This document shows, in pieces, positions 45,008-51,733 of a stretch of DNA of 64,000 nt. The position numbers and the translations under genes were made by a program. Under the pieces are notes generated by a model. That model was not told the DNA's origin, made no database searches, and saw nothing but the letters and a program-made list of their open reading frames with translations. The DNA is from Acidobacteriota bacterium (lineage in GTDB: Bacteria; Acidobacteriota; Thermoanaerobaculia; Gp7-AA8). The first letter of the stretch is position 1. Every line of letters starts with the position of its first letter. The stretch spans positions 1 to 64,000 of the forward strand of contig JAJPHC010000044.1 in assembly GCA_021325515.1 (NCBI GenBank), read 5' to 3'.

Positions 45008-45136
45008 GTGAGCCACTTCTTCAATACGACTGTTCAGGACATGCGTGGAGGCCGCGACACCTGGCGCGTGATCCTGACTCTCAGCCTTCCGGCATTCACC
45101 GTTGCATTCGTCATCACCCGTCTCGTGCACTTCTAA
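45008..45136 (+). CDS. 42-aa hypothetical single-span membrane protein
   Basis: Starts at GTG 45008 with AAAAGGAGA seven bases upstream and ends TAA at 45134-45136. The product begins MSHFFNTTVQDMRGGRDTW and has one hydrophobic helix (about 20-37, VILTLSLPAFTVAFVI) before a short RLVHF tail. The strong ribosome-binding site and tight spacing to both neighbours (17 bp upstream, 12 bp downstream) support real translation despite its small size. Family unknown. Confidence 0.6.
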   Translation: MSHFFNTTVQDMRGGRDTWRVILTLSLPAFTVAFVITRLVHF

Positions 45137-45148
45137 GTGGAGGACATC

Positions 45149-45598
45149 ATGACTCGCGACCCGCGCCGCATTACTCTCGTTTCCCGCAACGCAGCACTCA
45201 GCCATCTCGAGTGGGATGGGACGAGCGGCTGTCCTACCCGCATCATCTTCGTGAAATCGCCGAGCATCCTCGAGTACGCGCTGCGAAACGCGATGGCGGA
45301 GATCCAGCGTGATGTGGAGCGCGTCGTGATCGATCGCGCCGGAACCGCATCGCAGTTTCTGGAACTGCTGTCGCGGGTGCCGGTCGAGTACCCCGGCGAT
45401 CTGCTGTACATCGCACTCGATGGCAGCGCGTATCTGAGCGCACGGGTACGTGGCGACGGCCGCGCCCTCTACTCCCTTTCGGCGAGCGACGCAGAGTTCT
45501 ATCTCTCGACGAATGGACTGGTCGCGGACGAGGCAACGTACGACCGGCAACAGGCAGTACGCGAAAGCGAACCGGCCGCAACTCTCCTCTGCGCCTGA
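45149..45598 (+). CDS. Hypothetical protein, possibly cytoplasmic
   Basis: 149 aa from ATG 45149, chosen because GTGGAGG lies 5 bases upstream; a GTG at 45137 would put that Shine-Dalgarno inside the gene. Mixed alpha/beta: RRITLVSRNAALSHLEWDG, TRIIFVKSPSILEYALRNAMAEIQRDVERVVIDRAGTASQFLELLSRVPVEYPGDLLYIALDGSAYLSARV. The pattern of a residue-strand-helix unit ending in VVIDR is reminiscent of a receiver- or STAS-like core without clear active residues. Third gene of the cluster; its 3' end contains a family-G repeat arm. Confidence 0.6.
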   Translation: MTRDPRRITLVSRNAALSHLEWDGTSGCPTRIIFVKSPSILEYALRNAMAEIQRDVERVVIDRAGTASQFLELLSRVPVEYPGDLLYIALDGSAYLSARVRGDGRALYSLSASDAEFYLSTNGLVADEATYDRQQAVRESEPAATLLCA

Positions 45599-45632
45599 CG
45601 CTCTGTCTCCTCCTGCTGCCTGCCGGTTGCGT
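45545..45632. repeat. Family-G micro-repeat arms flanking a stop codon
   Basis: GGCAACAGGCAG (in the end of the upstream gene) and CCTGCTGCCTGCCGGTTGC (45612-45630) form a loose inverted repeat spanning the stop codon at 45596-45598; likely a 3'-end hairpin ahead of tolQ. Confidence 0.4.
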
Positions 45633-45649
45633 GTGTTACGCTCCATTCC

Positions 45650-46300
45650 GTGCAGCTCTGGACGGCGTTTCTGCATACCGGGGTGGTGGGGAAGACCGTC
45701 CTCACCATCCTCCTCCTCTTCTCGGTGTTGTCGTGGGCGACGATGATCATCGTCGCGCAGCGATTCCGGCGGTCGGCGGAAGCATCGCGGCGATTCACGG
45801 CACACTTCCGTAAAGCGAAGCGTCTCGTCGACGTGCAGTCGGCAACGGCCTCGCTCGCACAATCCGCACTCGTCGGGCTGTTCAAGGCGGGCTACGCGGA
45901 GATCGAGGCGCAGATCGCGCACGGCGACGCGAAGATCCGTTCGCTGGATGCGGTCGAGCGCTCGCTCATTCGCGCGACGCGCATCGAGTCGGCACGGCTG
46001 CAGCGCTTCGTCCCTTTTCTCGCGACGACGGCCGCAGCGACTCCATTCATCGGCCTGTTCGGAACCGTCTGGGGAATCATGGATGCGTTCGCCACGATCG
46101 GCTCGATGGGAACGACATCGATTACCGCGGTCGCTCCCGGAATCAGCGAAGCGCTCATCAACACCGCGGCCGGACTCTTCGCTGCAGTGCCCGCTCTCCT
46201 CGCCTACAACATGTTCGTTCAGCGTCTGCGTCAGGCGCGGGGACAGATGGAAGACTTCACCCTGGAGTTCCTCAATCTGACGGAAAGAAACTTCACCTGA
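45650..46300 (+). CDS. tolQ: TolQ (MotA/TolQ/ExbB proton channel family)
   Basis: 216 aa from GTG 45650. Three transmembrane helices: about 17-38, 122-145 and 160-185. The channel signature VPFLATTAAATPFIGLFGTVWGIMDAF (about 121-147) and TAAGLFAAVPALLAYNMF in TM3 are diagnostic. With TolR it forms the proton-driven motor of the Tol-Pal system in the inner membrane. First gene of the complete tol operon; tolR follows after 66 bp. Confidence 0.92.
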   Translation: MQLWTAFLHTGVVGKTVLTILLLFSVLSWATMIIVAQRFRRSAEASRRFTAHFRKAKRLVDVQSATASLAQSALVGLFKAGYAEIEAQIAHGDAKIRSLDAVERSLIRATRIESARLQRFVPFLATTAAATPFIGLFGTVWGIMDAFATIGSMGTTSITAVAPGISEALINTAAGLFAAVPALLAYNMFVQRLRQARGQMEDFTLEFLNLTERNFT

Positions 46301-46366
46301 GGATGAGGCCGACGACATCCCTCGCCGCTTGTTACATATCGCGGCGTTCGATCGTCTAACAACGCA

Positions 46367-46804
46367 ATGGCTTTTCGACTTCACGACAGCGACGACCTCG
46401 GCGATCTCGCGGAGATCAACGTCACTCCGCTGGTCGACGTCATGCTCGTGCTGCTGGTCATCTTCATGGTGACCGCGCCGATGCTCACGCAGGGGCTCAC
46501 GGTGGCACTGCCTGCGGCGGAGGGCCGGAGCCTCGAGCTGGCGTCGAACAATCCGGCGAAGATCACGATCGCGGCGAACGGCGGTGTGTATCTCGATGAC
46601 ACGCCTGCAGGAGGCGCGAATCTCGAGCAGACGCTCGGCACGATGCTGCGCGCGCGGCGCGTGAAGCGGGCCTTGCTCGAAGCCGACAAGTCGGTGCCGT
46701 ACGGGCGCGTGGTCGCCGTGCTGGACGTGATGAACCGCGCGGGAGTCGAACAGCTCGGAATGGTGACGCAGCCGAGGGAGAGAGATGGACGATCGCGTCG
46801 GTGA
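46367..46804 (+). CDS. tolR: TolR (ExbD/TolR family)
   Basis: 145 aa. Cytoplasmic N-terminus DLAEINVTPLVDVMLVLLVIFMV: the transmembrane helix (about 20-40) with the conserved Asp24 that carries protons. A periplasmic domain (about 60-140) has ALLEADKSVPYGRVVAVLDVMNRAGVEQLGMVTQP. Partner of TolQ. The 3' end overlaps tolA by 20 bp. Confidence 0.93.
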   Translation: MAFRLHDSDDLGDLAEINVTPLVDVMLVLLVIFMVTAPMLTQGLTVALPAAEGRSLELASNNPAKITIAANGGVYLDDTPAGGANLEQTLGTMLRARRVKRALLEADKSVPYGRVVAVLDVMNRAGVEQLGMVTQPRERDGRSRR

Positions 46805-47513
46805 CATCCTCGCCCAACGCGCGACGCTCGACGCCGGCCGGTTGCCGGCAATCCTGATCTCACTCGCACTGCACGGCGGCATCTCCTTCCTCGCGGTCTA
46901 CAGCGCGATGCACGCGAACGTGCCGGCGAACGTATCCGTGCTCAACATCCGGTTTGCGCCAGTTCCGGACAGCAGAGTGCAGGCAGCGGACAGCAGGAAA
47001 GCGGTGACCGTTCCGCAGGAAGTGAAGCCGCAGCCGCCGGTGCCGCCGAAGCAGCCGCGCATCGAGGCGCCGAAGCCCCGCGTGGAAGATGTGAAGCCAT
47101 CGAGCGCGAAGCCGGTGCCGAATGCCGTGCCGCTCTCCCCCTTCGGAAAGTCGCAGAAACAGGGTGCGGAGAACCCCGCCGCCCAACCAGCCGCTGCACC
47201 ACCGGTGCCGCAGGGCACATCGGGCATCACCGGGCTCGAAGGCGGCGAGTTCCCCTACCCCATCTACATCGAACGGATGCACACGCTGATCGGGCAGAAG
47301 TGGCTTAGGCCGCAGGTGGGCGATGTCACGACGATCGTCTACTTCTCGATCCAGCGCGACGGCACGATTCGTGATGCGAAGGTCGAGACACCCAGCGGTA
47401 ACCCGACCGCGGACCGCGCGGCACTGCGCGCGGTGCTCGAGTCATCGCCGCTGCCGCCGCTCCCGTTCGGATACAACGGAACCTTTCTTGGAGTTCATCT
47501 GACATTCCGATGA
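46785..47513 (+). CDS. tolA: TolA/TonB-type energy transducer
   Basis: 242 aa. Transmembrane helix about 19-40 (LPAILISLALHGGISFLAVYSAM, with the SHLxxH-like ALHGG). A Pro/Lys/Gln-rich periplasmic spacer (about 75-140) precedes a C-terminal TonB/TolA domain (about 150-242; YPIYIERMHTLIGQKWLRP, TTIVYFSIQRDGTIRDAKVETPSGNPTADRAALRAVLESSPLPPLPFGY). Operon position between tolR and tolB indicates TolA function. Residues about 61-72 (DSRVQAADSRKA) derive from a family-G micro-repeat. Overlaps tolB by 4 bp. Confidence 0.88.
   Translation: MDDRVGDILAQRATLDAGRLPAILISLALHGGISFLAVYSAMHANVPANVSVLNIRFAPVPDSRVQAADSRKAVTVPQEVKPQPPVPPKQPRIEAPKPRVEDVKPSSAKPVPNAVPLSPFGKSQKQGAENPAAQPAAAPPVPQGTSGITGLEGGEFPYPIYIERMHTLIGQKWLRPQVGDVTTIVYFSIQRDGTIRDAKVETPSGNPTADRAALRAVLESSPLPPLPFGYNGTFLGVHLTFR
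46967..47000. repeat. Family-G micro-repeat inside tolA
   Basis: GGACAGCAG...GCAGGCAGCGGACAGCAGG, two GGACAGCAG units around GCAGGCAG, encodes QAADSR in the spacer region of TolA. Matches 36156-36182. Confidence 0.55.
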
Positions 47514-48775
47514 GACAGACAGCCTTCGCCGTACTTGCCCTTCTCCTTTTTCCTGCTGTGCCGCTCTGTGCGCAGACGCAGATCACGTCGACGATCGACC
47601 CGACCAAAGCGGCCAGCGTTCTGCGCATCGCCATCCCCTCTCCGGAGATGACCGGCGTGACATTCACCGACGTCGACGCGCCGCTCTTCAAGCCGCTCAC
47701 GCGCGACATCTCGGAGTCCGGCATCTTCGCGATTGCACCGCTTCCCCCGAACGTGACGATCACGCCGGAAGTTCTGCAGCGCATCAACGCGCAACTTCTG
47801 CTCAAGCTGGCCGTCAAAAAGGAAGGAGAGGATTTCGTGCTCGAGGCGCGCCTGAGCGACGCGACAGGAGCTCCGCAGTTTGGAAAGAAGTATCGCGGTT
47901 CCGCAGCGGCATTGACCCGCATCGCGCATATGGTCGCCGCGGATCTCGTCCGCTCACTCAACGGCAAGCCCGGTCCGTTCCTTTCGCAGATCGCGTTCGC
48001 TTCCGATCGCGACGGCCATTGGGAGATCTGGTTGATGGACTGGGACGGCGGCAATCAGCGCGCGATCACGCATCACGGCGCCCTGTCGATCCTTCCGAGC
48101 TGGTCGCCCGACAACGAGCGGATGGTCTACACCTCCTTCGCCGGCGGCACGAGCGAAATGTATGTGATCAGCCGCCGCGGCGGCGCACGCACCCGCATCT
48201 CCACCGGGCTCGCGCTGAACACGTCCGCGACGTTTTCGCCGGTGTCGAACGACATCGCGTTCGTCGGCTCGGTCGCAGGCAATCCCGACATCTACGTCAT
48301 CAAGGACGACGGCTCGAATCGCCGGCGGCTCACCACCGCATCCTCGATCGAATCGACGCCGGAGTGGAGTCCGAACGGACGCCAGATCTCCTTCACTTCC
48401 GGCCGCAGCGGCTCTCCGCAGATCTACGTGATGGATGCCGAGGGGACGAACGTGCGGCGCATCTCGTTCGACGGAGATTGGAACGACGATGCGACGTGGT
48501 CGCCGGACGGCGAACAGATTGCCTACACGTCGCGCGTCAACGGGCGTTTCCAGATTCGCGTTGCAAACCTGATCACAGGCGAGAGCCGGATTCTCGCCGG
48601 TGAAGGATCGAATGAGCAGCCGACCTGGTCCCCGGACGGCAAGTGGCTCGCCTTCCAGTCGAACCGCAGCGGCAAGTGGCAGATCTACCGGATGCGCATC
48701 GACGGCACAGGTATCGAGCAATTGACGAGCAGCGGAGAGAACAAGGATCCGGATTGGTCGAAGAAGTCGGAGTGA
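47510..48775 (+). CDS. tolB: TolB beta-propeller protein
   Basis: 421 aa. Signal peptide (LALLLFPAVPLCAQ). The N-terminal TolB domain (about 25-150) is followed by a six-bladed beta-propeller (about 155-415) made of WD40-like PD40 repeats: LSILPSWSPDNERMVYTSF, SIESTPEWSPNGRQISFTSGRSG, SNEQPTWSPDGKWLAFQSNRSG, PDWSKKSE at the end. Periplasmic, binds Pal and TolA. ATGA overlap with tolA. Confidence 0.95.
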   Translation: MRQTAFAVLALLLFPAVPLCAQTQITSTIDPTKAASVLRIAIPSPEMTGVTFTDVDAPLFKPLTRDISESGIFAIAPLPPNVTITPEVLQRINAQLLLKLAVKKEGEDFVLEARLSDATGAPQFGKKYRGSAAALTRIAHMVAADLVRSLNGKPGPFLSQIAFASDRDGHWEIWLMDWDGGNQRAITHHGALSILPSWSPDNERMVYTSFAGGTSEMYVISRRGGARTRISTGLALNTSATFSPVSNDIAFVGSVAGNPDIYVIKDDGSNRRRLTTASSIESTPEWSPNGRQISFTSGRSGSPQIYVMDAEGTNVRRISFDGDWNDDATWSPDGEQIAYTSRVNGRFQIRVANLITGESRILAGEGSNEQPTWSPDGKWLAFQSNRSGKWQIYRMRIDGTGIEQLTSSGENKDPDWSKKSE

Positions 48776-48776
48776 G

Positions 48777-48822
48777 GGTTTCGCGGGCTCGCGGGCTCGC
48801 GGTCGTGGTAACCACGAGCCCC
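48777..48822. repeat. GGTTTCGCGGGCTCG-type repeat between tolB and pal (family D, copy 2)
   Basis: GGTTTCGCGGGCTCG followed by two GCGGGCTCG units and CGTGG-TAA-CCACG; GGGCTCG (48793-48799) can pair with CGAGCCC (48815-48821). Starts one base after the tolB stop. The same units are at 34841. Confidence 0.7.
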
Positions 48823-48857
48823 GGTTATATGATCGAATTTCAACAAGGAGTCGTGCA

Positions 48858-49451
48858 ATGAAGAAAACTTCGAAAGCATTTGCCTGGACACTGGTGGTGG
48901 TCGTGTTGGGTCTGTTCGCGATGGCATGCCCGAAGAAGCCGCCCATCAAGACGCAGCCGCCGGTTGTCGAGTCCACGCCGCCGCCGGTTGTCGCGCCGCC
49001 TCCCGTCGAGACGAAAGTCGAGAACAAGGACTTCGTGCAGGAGCCGCCGCAGGTCAAGCAGGAGACTCTTCCGAGCGACATCGAAGAGCTCAATCGCGTC
49101 GCGCAGAACCGCGGCTACATCAAGGATGCGTTCTTCGGTTACGACGAGTCGACGCTGAGCGCCGACGCTCAGGCCGCGCTCACCGCGTCTGCCAACTGGC
49201 TGAAGGGCGACGGGAAGGCATACAACCTTCTCATCGAAGGCCACTGCGACGAGCGCGGTACGGAGCAGTACAACCTCGCGCTCGGCGACCGCCGCGCGAA
49301 TACCGCGAAGGAATACCTCGTCACCCTCGGCGTCGATGCGAGCCGCATTCGCACCGTCAGCTACGGCGAGGAACGCCCCTTCGATCCGGGTCACGATGAA
49401 TCGGCGTGGTCGAAGAATCGCCGCGACCATCTCGTGATCGTCGGGAAGTAG
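48858..49451 (+). CDS. pal: Peptidoglycan-associated lipoprotein Pal
   Basis: 197 aa. AAGGAG lies 9 bases before the ATG, and TATGAT in the spacer may give pal its own promoter. Lipobox LFAMAC (Cys about 24). Pro/Val-rich linker, then an OmpA-like domain (about 85-195) with LLIEGHCDERGTEQYNLALGDRRANTAKEYLVTLGVDASRI; the Asp and Arg that bind meso-diaminopimelate are present. Anchors outer membrane to peptidoglycan and interacts with TolB. Confidence 0.95.
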   Translation: MKKTSKAFAWTLVVVVLGLFAMACPKKPPIKTQPPVVESTPPPVVAPPPVETKVENKDFVQEPPQVKQETLPSDIEELNRVAQNRGYIKDAFFGYDESTLSADAQAALTASANWLKGDGKAYNLLIEGHCDERGTEQYNLALGDRRANTAKEYLVTLGVDASRIRTVSYGEERPFDPGHDESAWSKNRRDHLVIVGK

Positions 49452-49453
49452 CC

Positions 49454-50272
49454 ATGATGCGCAAGTACATCGCCATTGCGGCCGTCGCGCTCAGCGCGAC
49501 GGCCTGTGTGTCGACCTCCGACGTCGAGAAGCTGCAGAGCCAGATCTCCGATCTTCAGGATCAGATCGCGCAGCTCAAGAGGACGGCGTCGAGCAAAGAG
49601 GAAGTGCAGAACGTCAACACGAAGATCGCCGATCAGACGCAGCAACTCCTCAAGTCGAACGCGCAGCTCGTGACGAAGGTCGATTCGATCGAAGAGCGGA
49701 TGAACAGCACGCAGGGATCCGTCGAGCAGACGAATTACCGGCTCGATCGGATGGTGCAGCAGCTCACGCAGGCGCAGCACGATATCGAGGAGCTGAAGAC
49801 CGCCAAACCGGCGGCGGCGCCTGCCGCAGTATCGGCCGCGCCTCCGTCGTCAGCCGAGGTGACCGTTGCGCCCGCCACGAGCGGCGAGAGTCCGGTCGAT
49901 CTCTATCAGACCGCTTATCGCGACTATCAGCGGGGGAACTACGATCTGGCGATCGCGGGCTTCAAGGAGCTCGTCCAGAAGGCGCCGAAATCCGACCTGG
50001 CGGACAACGCGGCGTACTGGATCGGCGAGAGCTATTACTCGCAGAAGAAATATCGCGAGGCAATTGCACAGTTTGACAGCGTCGTTACCGGCTATCCGAA
50101 GTCCGACAAGGTGGCCAGCGCCCTGCTGAAGAAGGGATATGCGTACATTCAGCTCGGCGAGAAAAACATGGGGATCGTGCAGCTGCAGTATGTCCTGCAC
50201 GAGCATCCCACCTCACCCGAGGCTGCCAAGGCTCGCGAAGAACTCAAGCGCCTCGGAGTGAATTCGAAGTAG
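49454..50272 (+). CDS. cpoB: CpoB (YbgF) cell-division coordinator lipoprotein
   Basis: 272 aa from ATG 49454, 2 bp after the pal stop. Lipobox LSATAC (about Cys17). Long coiled coil (about 20-110, VEKLQSQISDLQDQIAQLKRT...) followed by an Ala/Pro linker and TPRs (about 150-270) with LYQTAYRDYQRGNYDLAIAGFKELVQKAPKSDLADNAAYWIGESYYSQKKYREAIAQFDSVVTGYPKSDKVASALLKKGYAY. Last gene of tolQRAB-pal-cpoB, the classical position. Trimerises through the coiled coil and links Tol-Pal to septal wall synthesis. A paralog lies at 14531 next to bamD. Confidence 0.93.
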   Translation: MMRKYIAIAAVALSATACVSTSDVEKLQSQISDLQDQIAQLKRTASSKEEVQNVNTKIADQTQQLLKSNAQLVTKVDSIEERMNSTQGSVEQTNYRLDRMVQQLTQAQHDIEELKTAKPAAAPAAVSAAPPSSAEVTVAPATSGESPVDLYQTAYRDYQRGNYDLAIAGFKELVQKAPKSDLADNAAYWIGESYYSQKKYREAIAQFDSVVTGYPKSDKVASALLKKGYAYIQLGEKNMGIVQLQYVLHEHPTSPEAAKAREELKRLGVNSK

Positions 50273-50289
50273 AATACCCGGCTTTCAAA

Positions 50290-50313
50290 GGGTGGCGCCC
50301 CAGGGCGTCGCCC
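50290..50313 (+). terminator. GC-rich hairpin between the tol operon and rpsT
   Basis: GGGTGGCGCC and GGCGTCGCCC pair with two G-U wobbles over about 10 bp, 17 bases after the cpoB stop. No U-run; either terminator of tol or part of the rpsT leader. Confidence 0.45.
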
Positions 50314-50347
50314 TAATTCACGAAACAACGACGAGGAGCAACGATTC

Positions 50348-50608
50348 ATGGCGAATATTCGCTCGGCCGAAAAGCAGAGACGTCAGGCCGAAAAGCACAA
50401 AGAGCGCAACCGCGCCGGCAAGTCGCGTCTGCGCACGGCACTGAAGAAGTCCCGCACGGCCGTAGACGAGGGGACGTCCGACGATAAGACGTTGTCGACG
50501 GCCTTCTCGGAAATCGACAAGGCTGCCAAGCGTGGCGTGATCAAGAAGAACACGGCCAACCGCTACAAGGCCCGTCTTTCCGCCGCCAAAAAGCGCGCCG
50601 CGAAGTAG
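50348..50608 (+). CDS. rpsT: 30S ribosomal protein S20
   Basis: 86 aa, highly basic, MANIRSAEKQRRQAEKHKERNRAGKSRLRTALKK at the N-terminus and NTANRYKARLSAAKKRAAK at the end, both diagnostic of S20. GAGGAG lies 9-14 bases before the ATG. Binds 16S rRNA at the base of the small subunit. Between the tol operon and an uncharacterised gene. Confidence 0.97.
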   Translation: MANIRSAEKQRRQAEKHKERNRAGKSRLRTALKKSRTAVDEGTSDDKTLSTAFSEIDKAAKRGVIKKNTANRYKARLSAAKKRAAK

Positions 50609-50645
50609 CTGATCGGGCGCGAAGCCCGGTCAGCTCTCTCCCCTC

Positions 50646-51101
50646 ATGACCGCGTCGCCTCAGGTGATCGCCGTTCTCGCAATCCTTCACAGCCGTCACG
50701 GCCGTGGGCTGATTGCGGACAGCGATGTGCGGTCCGCGATCGATGCACTCCCGAACGCTCCCCGCCTTCCGGCGGCGGAGCGCGATGCGGTATTGCGTGA
50801 AGTCCGGGGCTGGATCGAGAGCTCGGCGCTTCGCGATGACGTCGCCGATTTGATCGGCTTCACGATCGACGACACGATGTCACTCACCCCCGAGGAAGAC
50901 GCCCAGCTCGTCGAACTGCTGCGGTCACGAAGCCCGATCGCGCGCGAAGACCTGAACGCAGTGACCCGCCGCTTCCTGGAAGAGGTCCTGGCAGGAGCCG
51001 ATATCCCCGACGAACTGCTCGAGGCCATCGTGGAGGCGTACGTCAAGCGCGGAACGCTGGCGATGGATGAGCATGGAGGGCGGTACACGATTTCCCTCTG
51101 A
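50646..51101 (+). CDS. Hypothetical acidic helical protein
   Basis: 151 aa, no signal peptide or membrane helix. Predominantly helical and acidic (DTMSLTPEEDAQLVELLRSRSPIAREDLNAVTRRFLEEVLAGADIPDELLEAIVEAYVKRGTLAMDEHGG). The C-terminal part looks like two or three small helix bundles; no known motif. It ends just before a family-B palindromic repeat and is convergent with the lptE-like gene. Start ATG 50646 lacks a Shine-Dalgarno. Confidence 0.65.
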   Translation: MTASPQVIAVLAILHSRHGRGLIADSDVRSAIDALPNAPRLPAAERDAVLREVRGWIESSALRDDVADLIGFTIDDTMSLTPEEDAQLVELLRSRSPIAREDLNAVTRRFLEEVLAGADIPDELLEAIVEAYVKRGTLAMDEHGGRYTISL

Positions 51102-51108
51102 GGAGGGA

Positions 51109-51210
51109 GGATGGGACGGATGGGACGGATGGGACCGATGGGACTGATGGGACCTATGGGTGGCTACCCATCAGTCCCATCCGTCCCATCCGTCCCATTC
51201 GTCCCATACC
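51109..51210. repeat. Palindromic 9-bp-period array (family B, copy 2)
   Basis: Five ATGGGACnn units (GG, GG, CG, TG, CT) and ATGGGT, then a 3-base loop, then the reverse complement TACCCAT and four nnGTCCCAT units. It forms a roughly 45-bp imperfect stem and fills the gap between convergent genes ending at 51101 and 51218. Confidence 0.9.
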
Positions 51211-51217
51211 ATCATCC

Positions 51218-51733
51218 TCAAAAGCCTTCGAGCAGATTCGACACCAGTGACTCCGCGAACCTCACTGCGATCTCGCGAATCGCGCGGCTTTCCTGGTCGA
51301 AGGCATCGGCCGAGGTGATGTCGACCTGGTAGTTCTCGGTGAAGCGGTACTGGTCGTTTTTCCAGATCACTTTGTCGTCGTTGTTGCGGTGATCCACGAG
51401 CTCGATGTTCGCGGTGATCGCGACCTGGTACTGGGTCGCGCGCCCCTGCTGATTGAACGCGATCGGGAAGATGCCGAAGCTGTCGATCGAGCCCTTGAGA
51501 ATCGCGTCGGCCTCCGCCGGCGTCTTCACGAGGCGCAGCCGCCCGCGCGAAACGAATTCGTCGGCGACCGACTGCGTCACACGCTGCTCGAGCTCCACGC
51601 GCGTCGTCTTGTTGACGAACGCCGGCACCTCGATCGTATGAATCGCCGGATCGAGCATGTTCCCATGCCCGACGAGCGCGTAGCCGCAGGAGGAGAAGAG
51701 AGCGAGTGCTGCGAGTGCGATGAGCTTTTTCAT
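51218..51733 (-). CDS. LptE-like LPS-assembly lipoprotein
   Basis: 171 aa. Lipobox LFSSC (Cys16) followed by GYALVGHGNMLDPAIHTIEVPAFVNKTTRVELEQRVTQSVADEFVSRGRLRLV, the pattern of the LptE family, and a C-terminal AIREIAVRFAESLVSNLLEGF helix. LptE plugs the LptD barrel and helps LPS reach the cell surface. Its start overlaps leuS by 4 bp (ATGA). The leuS-lptE order parallels that of many proteobacteria. Confidence 0.82.
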   Translation of the reverse strand: MKKLIALAALALFSSCGYALVGHGNMLDPAIHTIEVPAFVNKTTRVELEQRVTQSVADEFVSRGRLRLVKTPAEADAILKGSIDSFGIFPIAFNQQGRATQYQVAITANIELVDHRNNDDKVIWKNDQYRFTENYQVDITSADAFDQESRAIREIAVRFAESLVSNLLEGF

